Notes: generated by a model from the sequence alone, not told the origin. A stretch of DNA of 64,000 bases from Novipirellula sp052161655 (GCF_052161655.1 NZ_CP197418.1:9114001-9178000), one strand, 5' to 3'; shown: positions 52,510 to 61,396, counted from the first letter of the stretch. Numbers and translations: made by a program.

Positions 52510-52653
52510 TGCGGATGATAAGCAAGCGAAAAGGAAAAAGGGGTTATCGTCGCGTGCCCCCATCATACGGCGTGTCCGTCGCTGGGCACAGCCGAACACC
52601 ACCCCCCAATTAGTAGGCGAAAAACGCAGGCTGCTGCTGAAAACGCAGACTCA

Positions 52654-53277
52654 CTAAGAAATCACTCCATATTTTTTAAGAGCGTCTTCGGCTTGCTCGC
52701 CTCCGAGACACTGGACCGCGTTCCATCCGCGATCGATCGCCGCGGCAACATTTTCGGGCTTGTCATCGAGAAACAGAATCGCATCGGGGGACACACCCGC
52801 AAATTCTTCGGCAGCCTGATAAATGCCGCCATCGGGCTTCATCGAGCTGACTTCGCAGCTCAAAACTCGAATGGGCCATGCCACCGACGAGACTTGCCAC
52901 GTTTGCCGGGTAATCCAGTCCCAGTGGGCGTGACAGGTGTTGGAAAGCAATCCGTAACGGGTTCCCGATTCGTGGACTTGGGCGATCGTATTCTGCATCG
53001 ATTCGATCGGAGTGAACATGTCGCTGATCGCATCCAACAACGCCGCAGTCGGCATTTGCTCCTCGGATATAGCAAGCGAATCTCGCACGATTGCCGCGTA
53101 TTCGTCGCCTGTCACGTTCCCATGCTCGAATCGATCCTGAAGCCCGCTCAGATAAATCGCCTGTTCCGCCATCGCGGCATCGACCCCAAAGCGGGTTGCC
53201 ACATTGTTGACCGCAATTTTCGGGTCAAAGGAAACGATCACGTTGCCGAGATCGAAATAAACAAATTCAATATTCAT
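52654..53277 (-). CDS. HAD-superfamily phosphatase (YihX-like)
   Basis: 207 aa from the ATG at 53277. 'VYFDLGNVIVSFDP' carries the nucleophile Asp9; the second Asp of the usual D-x-D is replaced by Gly, as in YihX-type sugar-phosphate phosphatases. Motif II is 'GLLSNTCHAHW', Lys lies in 'SSMKPDGGIYQ' and motif III is 'AILFLDDKPENV'. Substrate unknown; glucose-1-phosphate is the YihX substrate. It is in a run of minus-strand genes between DUF1080 and Ppx/GppA but with gaps of about 110-140 bases. Confidence 0.88.
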   Translation of the reverse strand: MNIEFVYFDLGNVIVSFDPKIAVNNVATRFGVDAAMAEQAIYLSGLQDRFEHGNVTGDEYAAIVRDSLAISEEQMPTAALLDAISDMFTPIESMQNTIAQVHESGTRYGLLSNTCHAHWDWITRQTWQVSSVAWPIRVLSCEVSSMKPDGGIYQAAEEFAGVSPDAILFLDDKPENVAAAIDRGWNAVQCLGGEQAEDALKKYGVIS

Positions 53278-53390
53278 AATATGTCTGTCGTTGATCGCAC
53301 CGCGATCATAACGATAAGTTGTAAAAACGCCGGATCTCAAAAACGCACAATCCTAAAAACGCAGGATCGAGGAGCGATCAGCGACATTGC

Positions 53391-54077
53391 CTACTTGCTG
53401 GTTAGATTGCGGATGCGGATGTTTCGGTAATGGGCTTCGGCCGGAGGGCCGCTATGAATTTGCAGTCCGATAATGCCATCTCGTGGAATCGCGTCGTCGG
53501 TTTCGGTGTAGTCGACTGTTTGCACGCCATTGATAAAAATCTGGATTCGCGGGCCTTCACAGCGGACTCGAATCGAATTCCAGTCATCGACTTTAACGAG
53601 GTCTTTGGGTAGGTCTGCGGCGGGTTCGGCCAAGAATTTCCGGCGACGCGACTCGTCATACAACGCTCCCCAAATCGACCGGTCGCCAATCATCCCCATA
53701 TCGGCTTGATAGCCCGAAACTTCGGTATCGCCGGGGATGCGTTTTGTGCGGAATTGCACTCCGGCGTTCAAGGAGGGCTTTTCTTTGTCACTGGCCGAGA
53801 CCAATTTTGCTTCCAATCGCAAATCAAAATCGGCGAATCGCTCCATCGTGCACAAAAATTCGTTGTGCGGAATCTTTTCATCCAGCCGGCCAGCGACGAT
53901 CACGTCGTCTTCGATCCGGAACCAATAGCCGTTCCCTTCCCACCCAGCCAAGGTGTCGCCATCGAACAGCGACATCGACTTGAGCTCATAATCGTCCGCA
54001 AATGCCTCGCGGCCTGCGAGCGTGAAACCATAGGTAAAAACCGCCAACGCCGCGAAAAACCAGGAAAACCGCACCAT
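53391..54077 (-). CDS. Secreted DUF1080 (3-keto-disaccharide hydrolase) domain protein
   Basis: 228 aa from the ATG at 54077, with GAGGAG eight bases upstream. A signal peptide ends near AFA-DD. The single DUF1080 domain is a concanavalin-like sandwich: 'LKSMSLFDGDTLAGWEGNGY' at the start, 'EFLCTMERFADFDLRLEAKL', 'NAGVQFRTKRI', 'WNSIRVRCEGPRIQIFINGV' and 'GIIGLQIHSGPPAEAHYRNI' at the end. The family binds or hydrolyses sugars and is greatly expanded in planctomycetes. Divergent from ilvD. Confidence 0.92.
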   Translation of the reverse strand: MVRFSWFFAALAVFTYGFTLAGREAFADDYELKSMSLFDGDTLAGWEGNGYWFRIEDDVIVAGRLDEKIPHNEFLCTMERFADFDLRLEAKLVSASDKEKPSLNAGVQFRTKRIPGDTEVSGYQADMGMIGDRSIWGALYDESRRRKFLAEPAADLPKDLVKVDDWNSIRVRCEGPRIQIFINGVQTVDYTETDDAIPRDGIIGLQIHSGPPAEAHYRNIRIRNLTSK

Positions 54078-54272
54078 TTTGTCTGCTCCTCGAAAGTTCA
54101 CTGAGCCGTCCCGTTGTGAAACGCTCGATGAAGATCATAATCGTTGGCCTGCGAAGTGGGCAAATCGACGCCCATGATGTCGGTCATCGCGCGAACCCCG
54201 CAGCGCACGCCCCCTCGCTTCGCTTGTTGACGTCTATCCCCCATTCCTCCTGCACTGCGTACTCCACCGGCC

Positions 54273-55952
54273 ATGAATGCACCGCTAAACAAGTACAGCC
54301 AACACATCACTCAGCCCAAAAGCCAAGGAGCGTCCCAAGCGATGCTCTATGCAACCGGGATGACTTCCGAAGACATGAACAAGCCGCAAATCGGCATCGG
54401 AAGCGTTTGGTACGAAGGCAACAGCTGCAACATGCACCTGCTGGATTTGGCCGCCGAGGTTAAAAAGGGCGTGGTCGACGCCGGCATGGTCGGGATGCGG
54501 TTCAACACGATCGGCGTCAGCGACGGCATCTCGATGGGCACCGACGGCATGAGCTACTCGCTGCAGAGTCGCGATTTGATCGCCGATTCAATCGAAACGA
54601 TCATGGCTGCCCAGTGGTACGACGCGCTGATCGCACTGCCTGGATGTGACAAGAACATGCCGGGATGTTTGATCGCGATGGGACGTCTGAACCGCCCCGC
54701 GATCATGGTTTATGGTGGCACGATCAAACCGGGACGTTTCAAAAACGAAAATCTGGACATCGTCAGTGCATTCCAGTGTTACGGCCAATTTATTGCCGGC
54801 CAAATCAACGAAGAAGAACGCAGCGAAATCGTTCGTCACAGCTGCCCCGGTGCCGGTGCATGCGGCGGGATGTATACCGCTAACACGATGGCCTCGGCGA
54901 TCGAAGCGCTCGGCATGTCGCTGCCGTATTCGGCAAGTATTCCCGCAGTGGATGCAGAGAAAAAAGAAGAGTGTCGGCACGCAGGTCACGCGATTTTGGA
55001 ACTGCTGAAGCTCGACTTGAAACCACGCGACATCATGACCCGTACGGCGTTTGAAAACGCGATGGTCACCGTGATGGCACTCGGTGGCAGCACCAACGCC
55101 GTGTTGCACCTGATCGCAATGGCACGTGCCGTCGATGTCCCTTTGACCATCGACGACTTCCAAACCGTTAGCGACCGCATCCCCTTGCTTGCCGACCTGA
55201 AACCAAGTGGCAAGTTCGTGCAAGAAGACTTGCACTCGGTCGGTGGAACCCCCGGAGTAATGAAGTACTTACTCAAAGAAGGCCTCCTCGACGGATCATG
55301 TATGACCGTAACCGGCAAAACACTTGCGGAAAACCTCGAATCACTGCCTGATTTGAAAGCGGGTCAAACGATCGTTCACTCGACAAAAGAACCGATCAAA
55401 AAGACGGGTCACATCCGCATTTTGCGTGGCTCGTTGTCACCTGATGGTTGCGTGGCCAAGATCACCGGTAAAGAAGGATTGCAGTTCAGCGGCCCCGCAC
55501 GTGTCTACGACAGCGAAGAAGACATGCTGCATGCACTGGAGGAAAAGAAGATCCAAAAGGGCGACGTTGTCGTGATTCGCTACGAAGGTCCCAAAGGCGG
55601 CCCGGGCATGCCTGAGATGTTGACGCCGACCAGTGCCATCATGGGCGCTGGACTCGGATCGGATGTGGCGTTATTGACCGATGGACGCTTCAGCGGCGGC
55701 AGCCACGGATTTATCGTCGGCCACATTACTCCCGAAGCACAAGAGGGTGGCCCGATCGCTCTGGTTCAAGACGGTGATACGATCACGATCGATGCTGAAA
55801 CCAACCGACTTGACGTCGACGTCGACGAATCGGAACTGGCCAAACGCCGCAAAGCATGGACCGCACCGCCACTGAAAGCAACGCGAGGTACGTTGTACAA
55901 GTACATCAAGAACGTCAAGAGCGCCAGCGAAGGCTGCGTCACCGACGAGTGA
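54273..55952 (+). CDS. ilvD: Dihydroxy-acid dehydratase
   Basis: 559 aa. It catalyses the third step of valine, leucine and isoleucine synthesis. The iron-sulfur ligands are visible: Cys52 ('EGNSCNMHL'), Cys125 ('LPGCDKNMPGC') and the Cys in 'CPGAGACGGMYTANTM' (about 193-198), the pattern of [2Fe-2S] IlvD enzymes. Late signatures are 'GPKGGPGMPEML' and 'TDGRFSGGSHGFIVGHITPE'. No other ilv gene is adjacent. Confidence 0.97.
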   Translation: MNAPLNKYSQHITQPKSQGASQAMLYATGMTSEDMNKPQIGIGSVWYEGNSCNMHLLDLAAEVKKGVVDAGMVGMRFNTIGVSDGISMGTDGMSYSLQSRDLIADSIETIMAAQWYDALIALPGCDKNMPGCLIAMGRLNRPAIMVYGGTIKPGRFKNENLDIVSAFQCYGQFIAGQINEEERSEIVRHSCPGAGACGGMYTANTMASAIEALGMSLPYSASIPAVDAEKKEECRHAGHAILELLKLDLKPRDIMTRTAFENAMVTVMALGGSTNAVLHLIAMARAVDVPLTIDDFQTVSDRIPLLADLKPSGKFVQEDLHSVGGTPGVMKYLLKEGLLDGSCMTVTGKTLAENLESLPDLKAGQTIVHSTKEPIKKTGHIRILRGSLSPDGCVAKITGKEGLQFSGPARVYDSEEDMLHALEEKKIQKGDVVVIRYEGPKGGPGMPEMLTPTSAIMGAGLGSDVALLTDGRFSGGSHGFIVGHITPEAQEGGPIALVQDGDTITIDAETNRLDVDVDESELAKRRKAWTAPPLKATRGTLYKYIKNVKSASEGCVTDE

Positions 55953-56569
55953 TCCGCAGCTCGCGTCCAGAGTAGGCCGTTCCCACCACTTGCTTCGCCC
56001 GCCCGGCGAAGCAGGGAGGGTCGAAAAACGAGCCTACAGCGAGTTTTTCGGGGAGGGCCTGTGGTCGAATCGAAGCACGATCTGGCTGAGCCGTTGCCCA
56101 ACGCCCTGCTCGATAGCCTGAATCTTGGCGCCGACCGCGGCGGCTCGCCTGTGAATCTCCGCCAACTTTTCTTGCAACGCAGTTTGCTTTGCATCCATGC
56201 GAGCACACCAAGGGTTACTAGGGCAACTTCAATCCCCGCATCTCAACTCAAGCCCCCAAAATCTCCGATTGCGTTTTTACGCTGCTCGGGGCCAGCGCAA
56301 AAGCTGACATGCACCCGATCGCACCTGCTCCCGAGTGATTTAAAGTCGAATTGGGTTATATCACCCGACTGACGCGGGGTTAAAAAGATAGTTCGCCAAT
56401 GCAGAGACTTTCACGCAATGTCGGGTCGTTCGGCGATTCAAAAGCAAGGCATGTGTGTCTAATGTCAGGCTGCCCATTTCCACTCGCGATCGATTTGATT
56501 TCGGATTCCGTTGGCGATACAATCCTCCGGCCGTACGTGCTCGGCAGTGAATCATGATGCAACGTGTGT
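55953..56569. other. Spacer after ilvD
   Basis: Over 600 bases. 55990-56060 contains complementary pieces (cgaaaaacgagcctacagcg / agtttttcg) that could form a weak hairpin. Apart from the small reading frame listed at 56034, I see nothing coding. It marks the change from core genes to accessory-looking DNA. Confidence 0.4.
56034..56198 (-). CDS. Possible small helical protein
   Basis: 54 aa, ATG at 56198, product beginning MDAKQTALQEKLAEIHRRAA and continuing 'VGAKIQAIEQGVGQRLSQIV'. The heptad-like spacing of Leu/Ile/Ala would give an amphipathic helix, and codon use is reasonable. No homologue recognised; it may be real or chance. Confidence 0.25.
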   Translation of the reverse strand: MDAKQTALQEKLAEIHRRAAAVGAKIQAIEQGVGQRLSQIVLRFDHRPSPKNSL

Positions 56570-56660
56570 GGCGAACCATGCCGGTGCACCCGAGCACTCA
56601 AAAAGCTATTTCCTAATGGTCACTTTTCCGTTCGTGCCGGGTGACCTCAGTCGTTATTCC
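56570..56660 (+). other. attC-like recombination site
   Basis: Starts ggcgaaccatgccggtgcac (R'' and L'') and ends gccgggtgacctcagtcgtt (L' and R'). The inner arms CACCCGAGCAC and the complement of GTGCCGGGTG pair except for one extra A, which is the extrahelical base expected of attC. The middle is variable. The form resembles cassette-array sites I know from Rhodopirellula-like genomes. It is immediately upstream of the HNH gene at 56678. Confidence 0.5.
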
Positions 56661-56677
56661 TCTAGGCTTCTTCGAAT

Positions 56678-57475
56678 ATGAGCCATGATTCGAATTCAAT
56701 CGCGCAGCGGCAGAACGAGCTCCGTGGCATTCTGCGTGAAATGGCGGTGGCAACTGAGTCGAGCGACTACTACGCATTGACACTTACCGTGAGCGAGGAC
56801 GACCGAATCGTCTGGTCTGCTCAAACTGGATTCGTCGGAATGACGGAAACGAAGCCCGCACGAGAACTTCGCGCGCCATGCTTTGTTCGTGGCCAAGTAA
56901 TGTTAGACCTTTGGCGAGATATCGGCACGCCGGGCGTCGCCGTAAATAACCGTCGACAACTCCTTGTATTCCTTCAACTCGGTGGCAACGCAATAATCGA
57001 CCCAAGCTTGGTAAAAGAACACTTTGCGGAAATACTAGAGCCAAAAATTGTCGTTCCGACAGGATCATCGACTTCAACTCAGATCGAGAATGTACCGAAA
57101 ACTGCTTTAAACCGCGCTCCAACGCGAAAGCTTCGTATGCACGTTCTGAAGCGGGATAATTATAGGTGTCGAATCTGTGGCCGCCGACCTGAAACAAACG
57201 TCGATATTGAATTGCACGTCCACCATTTTCGACCATGGGGACTTGGCGGCTTGTCGATCGAAGAGAATTTGATGACTCTATGCCATACCTGCCACGATGG
57301 TTTGGATCCGCACTTCGACATGTCATTGGCCTCCATATTTCCTGAAACTTTCACTAAACTGAACGAAATGATTGATGACTTAGATTCGATATCACGCCAA
57401 CACTTTGCTGCTGTCAAACGCTATCAAGCGAAAGTCCGCGGAATTAGCGCGCGGCAGAGACTGATCGAGGAATAA
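56678..57475 (+). CDS. HNH endonuclease-domain protein
   Basis: 265 aa. The N-terminal 150 residues ('YYALTLTVSEDDRIVWSAQ', 'NRRQLLVFLQLGGNAI') form an unrecognised domain. The C-terminal HNH domain reads 'MHVLKRDNYRCRICGRRPET', 'IELHVHHFRPWGLGGLSIEE', 'NLMTLCHTCHDGLDPH': two C-x-x-C zinc pairs and the catalytic His in V-H-H. The gene begins 18 bases after one attC-like site and is followed 18 bases past its stop by a degenerate second one, the layout of a promoterless integron cassette. A role in defence or DNA processing is an inference. Confidence 0.8.
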   Translation: MSHDSNSIAQRQNELRGILREMAVATESSDYYALTLTVSEDDRIVWSAQTGFVGMTETKPARELRAPCFVRGQVMLDLWRDIGTPGVAVNNRRQLLVFLQLGGNAIIDPSLVKEHFAEILEPKIVVPTGSSTSTQIENVPKTALNRAPTRKLRMHVLKRDNYRCRICGRRPETNVDIELHVHHFRPWGLGGLSIEENLMTLCHTCHDGLDPHFDMSLASIFPETFTKLNEMIDDLDSISRQHFAAVKRYQAKVRGISARQRLIEE

Positions 57476-57492
57476 CAATCCATTGCACAGTC

Positions 57493-57560
57493 GCGGCAAC
57501 CATGCCGGTTTTTGAAATCAACGTCAACCATCGCCACCCGGTTAATGTAAGCGTTCGGCC
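57493..57560 (+). other. Degenerate attC-like site
   Basis: Left part gcggcaaccatgccggt matches the left half of the site at 56570; the right part ends gcgttcggcc, a good R' (GTTRRRY-like). The inner arms no longer pair well. Supports reading the HNH gene as a cassette, but weakly. Confidence 0.35.
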
Positions 57561-57721
57561 ACTGGAGCTTGTGCGATGGAAATCGACGGAGAAGTAAAGC
57601 CTGCCCTCCAAGGCCTGACCCCGGCGAAGCCTGCTTCAAGCTGCCTACCACGCAGTGGAACCGGCGGACTAAGCTGTGTTCCGAAAGAGGAAAAGGGGGC
57701 AGAAGAGGAAAAAGGGGGCAA

Positions 57722-57905
57722 AGAGGAAAAAGGGGTCAGGACTCTTTTCCGGGATGCTTGTGAAGAGGAAAAGGGGTCAGGACTCTTTTCCGGGATGCTT
57801 GTGTAAATCGATCGCATGTCGCCTCGACCTCGAATCCACCCTCCGCCCCCGCGGAAGACCCAAGAAACAAGTCCCGATACCGAGAAAAGAGTCCTGACAC
57901 CTTTT
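57722..57905. repeat. Cluster of GTCAGGACTCTTTTC repeats
   Basis: Two direct copies of a 41-bp unit (57722-57763 and 57764-57804; core gaggaaaaggggtcaggact then cttttccgggatgcttgtg), preceded by shorter partial units from 57686, and followed at 57882-57905 by an inverted copy (gagaaaagagtcctgacacc). An open frame crosses it but follows the repeat and is not credible as a gene. This motif is common next to REP-associated transposases in other genomes; none is present here. Confidence 0.75.
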
Positions 57906-57949
57906 TTAACGCTTTTTTAATCGCCTCGTCTTCTCTGCCGTAGTCTCTC

Positions 57950-59446
57950 ATGCCCCAGACGTCCATCGTACGAAATGATTCATCTCGATCAAGAAAACTG
58001 GTCGTCTCTTTACTGATCGCCGTTGCGGCATGCATTCTCGCCAGCCTCTTTTTCGCACCGCGATACAAACTTTGGGAGAGCTTTAACCTGCCCGAAGTCG
58101 ACCGGTACTACGACACGCTGCGGCAGTTGGAAAACCCGTTTGAAAACACTCCGAATCATGTCAGCCGCGTCAATCAATGGCGATTGTTCTTTCCACTTAT
58201 GGGCAACCTCGCGGGGCTGAGTGAATGGCAATTTACAACGCTTCCCTTCCTTGGATGCATTGCCGCTCTTTTTTACATTGCGATATTGTGCCAACGGGTT
58301 GGTATGCCAGTCCGTGATTGCCTGCTCGTCACCACCCTATTGGCAATGTCGCCATGGTATTTCGTTTCCACAGGTTGGCTCGCGTATTTTGATTCGTGGG
58401 TCGTCTTCTTTATGCTTGTCGCTGCCTTCAGCCAGAACCGAATTGCTGTCGTCATTGCATGTTTAATTGCTCCCTGGATTGATGAGCGGTTCGTGCTCGC
58501 CCTCCCTGTGCTTCTGGTCGTCCGTGCGACGTGGAACGACAAAATCAAGGCAGAGTCGGGAGCGATGAAAACAATGATTCCGTTGATCGGGATCGCGACT
58601 TCGGTTTACCTGGTCATTCGTTTCATTGCTCTTGCGACCGGAACGGATCCCGTCGCTCATACGTATGCATCCGAGCATCTCGCAATGATTCAATCGGTCC
58701 CGATCACAAATTTCCTGTTGGGGGTTTGGTTCGGACATCGCGTCACATGGCTATTTTGCATTGGCTTTTTGGTTTACGGTTACAAGAACTTCAGCCGTGT
58801 GACCTTCGCTCTTTATTCGCTTGTCATTTTGCTCACGACCGTTGGTGCGTTGGTTATCGCGGGCGACATGCATCGAAGTTTAGAGATGCTCTTTCCTGTC
58901 TGTTTAGCGGGGGCATTGTTAAGCAGAGAACTGCTTCAGGCTCGCTTCACTTACGCACTCGCGGCGGCGGTTGTGCTGAGTGCGTTACTACCCGCCAAGC
59001 ACCAACTTTGGCAGGAAACCTACCCGATTCACTCACTTGCCTATGAGCTGCAAAGAGATTGGCCCAGCACATCCGAGCGAATTTACGCTGGAATTACGAG
59101 ATCCAGTCATGTCGCGACGGAAGGGGATTTCGCGGGAGCCATGGTGATCGCCAACAAGTTGCTGGACATTGATGAGCGAGCAATTGAACCAAGATTGCAT
59201 CGAGCACAACTGTTGGCATCGACCGGCAACTTCGATTTAGCTGAGCAAGATCTAGTGGCGGCATCGGAGTTGGATCCCGCCTCAGCCGACGCCGCCTTTT
59301 TCTATGGTTCCATGGCATTACAGCACGGCCGGTACCCCACTGCACTTTCGAAATTCCAGGATGCGTTGCGACTGGGCGGCAAGGATTGGCCAGGCCGATC
59401 CGATTGTCAGGCTGCCATACAATTTTTAACTCGCCGACCCGAATGA
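57950..59446 (+). CDS. Multi-pass membrane protein with TPR-like C-terminus
   Basis: 498 aa. One helix near residue 20-38, then a luminal loop ('DRYYDTLRQLENPFENTPNH') and about eight further helices to residue 370, an arrangement like GT-C glycosyltransferases or O-antigen-ligase-like proteins, though the usual D-x-D or D-E loop is not evident. Residues about 385-498 are two or three tetratricopeptide-like repeats ('EPRLHRAQLLASTGNFDLAE', 'ADAAFFYGSMALQHGRYPTA'). No family assigned. It stands alone between the repeat cluster and the HNH operon. Confidence 0.7.
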   Translation: MPQTSIVRNDSSRSRKLVVSLLIAVAACILASLFFAPRYKLWESFNLPEVDRYYDTLRQLENPFENTPNHVSRVNQWRLFFPLMGNLAGLSEWQFTTLPFLGCIAALFYIAILCQRVGMPVRDCLLVTTLLAMSPWYFVSTGWLAYFDSWVVFFMLVAAFSQNRIAVVIACLIAPWIDERFVLALPVLLVVRATWNDKIKAESGAMKTMIPLIGIATSVYLVIRFIALATGTDPVAHTYASEHLAMIQSVPITNFLLGVWFGHRVTWLFCIGFLVYGYKNFSRVTFALYSLVILLTTVGALVIAGDMHRSLEMLFPVCLAGALLSRELLQARFTYALAAAVVLSALLPAKHQLWQETYPIHSLAYELQRDWPSTSERIYAGITRSSHVATEGDFAGAMVIANKLLDIDERAIEPRLHRAQLLASTGNFDLAEQDLVAASELDPASADAAFFYGSMALQHGRYPTALSKFQDALRLGGKDWPGRSDCQAAIQFLTRRPE

Positions 59447-59583
59447 CATGAAGGCAAATTGTTGCCATTTATCTACGCAGCGGACGCGTTCCTTTTCAAA
59501 AAAGAGTGCGTGAAACTTCCGCATCGCACTGTCACCATAAGAAACCGATGTTGCCCCCAGACGTAAAAATGGCGACAATGGGC

Positions 59584-59627
59584 GTTTTGCCAACAGGAGG
59601 TTGCAGTTTTGCCAACAGGAGGTTGCA
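59584..59627 (+). promoter_or_regulatory. Duplicated 22-bp segment carrying AGGAGG ribosome site
   Basis: Two perfect tandem copies (59584-59605 and 59606-59627) of a 22-bp unit, each containing AGGAGG. The second AGGAGG is six bases before the ATG at 59629, an ideal distance; the first is 28 bases before it. The region is the leader of the HNH operon. Confidence 0.85.
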
Positions 59628-59628
59628 A

Positions 59629-59853
59629 ATGAATGTTATTATCGAAACAAGGGCCGTAAAGGCGCTGGCAGACTGGAAAGCCCAGTTTGCCGATGAAGTC
59701 GCTATGCAAGCAAAGTCCCTCGCCGCCAAGGGAGACACACCACTTCGTGTGACGCTGCACGATTATCAACAAGCAGCCCCGATTGTTATGCAGACGCTGA
59801 TGGCTGCGATTGCTACTGAACAGGTCTCTAATGCCGACCGAAAAGCTGCCTGA
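59629..59853 (+). CDS. Small helical protein, first gene of HNH operon
   Basis: 74 aa, starting MNVIIETRAVKALADWKAQF, rich in Ala and helix-forming residues, with no signal, membrane segment or known motif. The start is fixed by AGGAGG six bases upstream; the frame is open further upstream, but the repeat leader lies there. It overlaps the next gene by 23 bases. Size and position suggest a regulator, an antitoxin-like or an adaptor protein, which is inference only. Confidence 0.65.
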   Translation: MNVIIETRAVKALADWKAQFADEVAMQAKSLAAKGDTPLRVTLHDYQQAAPIVMQTLMAAIATEQVSNADRKAA

Positions 59854-60313
59854 CGAAACTCTGGACACCGCGCAGGATGCGATCTCGGAAGATCACGATT
59901 TCTGGTCGCGACAGTTTCTCAAACACTTTGAAATCCACCTACTTGATTCGGTGTCGCTGCTTCGTGGTAAATCGCCCATCGAAGATTATCAGGAGGCGAC
60001 AGTGCGAGCCGTCATCGAAACTCTCCACGATTCAGGGATGGAAATTGGGGCGTTCGTCGAACTCGTTGCCAAATCCCTCGCATCAGTGGAATTGGCTGAG
60101 CCAAAATGGCTTCCGCAGATGAACGATCGCCGGATGGAGTTGATTGATAAGCAGATTCAAGAAACCATCACCGTGGCCGAACTAATTGAACTCGCTCAAC
60201 TGACCCAGGCGATGCGTGACTATGTTGATTCGGAGTCATCGCTGCCGATGGAAGGAGCGAAAGCCTTGCATCGCAAACTGCTTTCGATCCGTCGCGGAGA
60301 CGCGAACGATTGA
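59831..60313 (+). CDS. Helical protein, second gene of HNH operon
   Basis: 160 aa from the ATG at 59831. Almost all helical and acidic ('DETLDTAQDAISEDHDFWSR', 'EDYQEATVRAVIETLHDSGM', 'DKQIQETITVAELIELAQLT'). No known domain. It overlaps the small upstream gene, and its stop (TGA at 60311) overlaps the TTG start of the HNH gene, so all three are made together and probably act together. Confidence 0.65.
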   Translation: MPTEKLPDETLDTAQDAISEDHDFWSRQFLKHFEIHLLDSVSLLRGKSPIEDYQEATVRAVIETLHDSGMEIGAFVELVAKSLASVELAEPKWLPQMNDRRMELIDKQIQETITVAELIELAQLTQAMRDYVDSESSLPMEGAKALHRKLLSIRRGDAND

Positions 60314-60903
60314 TTTTTGATTATCCTGAAAAACGATCACAACGGCGACACGGGCCAGCGGGATACCGGCGTTGCGAGTCTTATCGTCCCTGGCTTCGCG
60401 ATGAATTCTGTTTTCGCTGTATCTATTGCCTTAAACGCGAAGCGTGGGGGCAGGTGACAGGCGAATTTGAACTCGACCACTTCGAGCCCCAATCGGTAAG
60501 CCCGCAACGAAGGCTCGACTGTGCAAACCTCGTCTATGCTTGCAGTCGCTGCAACTTGGTGAAGTCAGGACATCTCACAAACGATCCGTTTGAATGGCTC
60601 ACCCATCGTACCGTAACCTCATACATTGATGGCTCGATCGCGAGTGAAGATCCGGAAACACGGCGATTGCTTCTCCAGCTCGATCTAGATTCTCCGGCAC
60701 TCAGAGGATGGCGTCAGATATGGATACGCATCGTCCATTTGGCTGAACAAGAGGACTCGGATCTGGCACAACTGTTGACGGGGTTTCCGTCACACCTACC
60801 GGATCTGAGCCGACTGAAACCGCCGAGCAATGAATCGCTTGAGGGAGTTGACCAGAGTTGGCATGCCAAACATCGGCGTGGCGAGCTTCCCCAGTGTTTT
60901 TAG
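60310..60903 (+). CDS. HNH endonuclease, third gene of a three-gene operon
   Basis: 197 aa with a TTG start in the stop codon of the preceding gene. HNH motifs: 'FCFRCIYCLKREAW' (C-x-x-C), 'GEFELDHFEPQSVSPQRRL' (D-H), 'NLVYACSRCNLVKSGHL' (A-C-x-x-C-N-x-x-K). The layout resembles HNH nucleases of restriction and defence loci such as the PtuB type, but no ATPase lies beside it. The N-terminus is basic (RSQRRHGPAGYRRC). The C-terminal 90 residues are helical and unassigned. Confidence 0.78.
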   Translation: MIFDYPEKRSQRRHGPAGYRRCESYRPWLRDEFCFRCIYCLKREAWGQVTGEFELDHFEPQSVSPQRRLDCANLVYACSRCNLVKSGHLTNDPFEWLTHRTVTSYIDGSIASEDPETRRLLLQLDLDSPALRGWRQIWIRIVHLAEQEDSDLAQLLTGFPSHLPDLSRLKPPSNESLEGVDQSWHAKHRRGELPQCF

Positions 60904-61131
60904 AGCGAACTGTGAGGAGAGTTCGTTTGTCGAATGAATCAATAGCTACCGGTTCCCGTCCTCGAAGACGCGATAGGCGACGACGGCATATCGTTAGAAA
61001 AATCGACTTCTCATTATCGCGTTGCATCTGAGAGTTTACTGTCGTCGCTACTGCGACTGGTGTGCAGTTGAGCGACTACCATGATTGATGCATATTCGCC
61101 GGACGTCTCGGGACGTGCGATTTATAAGTTG
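60904..61131. other. Spacer after HNH operon
   Basis: No gene or strong terminator seen. Together with the repeats that follow it makes a spacer of about 700 bases before the isochorismatase-family gene. Confidence 0.4.
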
Positions 61132-61274
61132 ATGTAGGGTGGGTCAAACAAAACCATGTGTCTGGTGGGTCGGCGTTCGCGATTCAAGGTCTGAAACAAA
61201 ATCAGTTATTGAGTAGAGTTAGTCGGTTTTGCGACGCCCCACCAGTCACCTCACGAACTTGACCCACCCTACAT
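61132..61274. repeat. 143-bp inverted-repeat element with 16-bp perfect ends
   Basis: Ends atgtagggtgggtcaa / ttgacccaccctacat are perfect inverted repeats. A second pair of complementary pieces (ctggtgggtcgg / cgccccaccag) lies inside. The ends fit the GTAG...CTAC pattern of other spacers in this window. No ORF. Confidence 0.85.
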
Positions 61275-61396
61275 CCATTCAGCCATTACTAGAATCATAA
61301 GAAATAAATCGCACGTCCTCTGACGTCCGTAGATGCAGCGTCAAGGGGAGTCCGGCAAAACGGGCGTCACAGGGTTTGTCAAAGATCCGATGGTTG

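Noticed and set aside
55766..56206. 146-codon open frame overlapping the 3' end of ilvD on the minus strand
   Set aside because: Overlaps a certain gene and is rich in Arg/Ser/Pro as expected of an antisense frame. A smaller frame at 56034-56198 was kept only at low confidence.
57576..57806. 76-codon open frame starting MEIDGEVKPA
   Set aside because: It runs straight into the 41-bp repeats, and its second half simply translates the repeat (EEKG units). No independent coding signal.
60310..60903. Septu-type defence system (PtuA-PtuB)
   Set aside because: The HNH protein is similar in size and motif to PtuB, but no PtuA-type ATPase is adjacent; the two upstream genes are small helical proteins.
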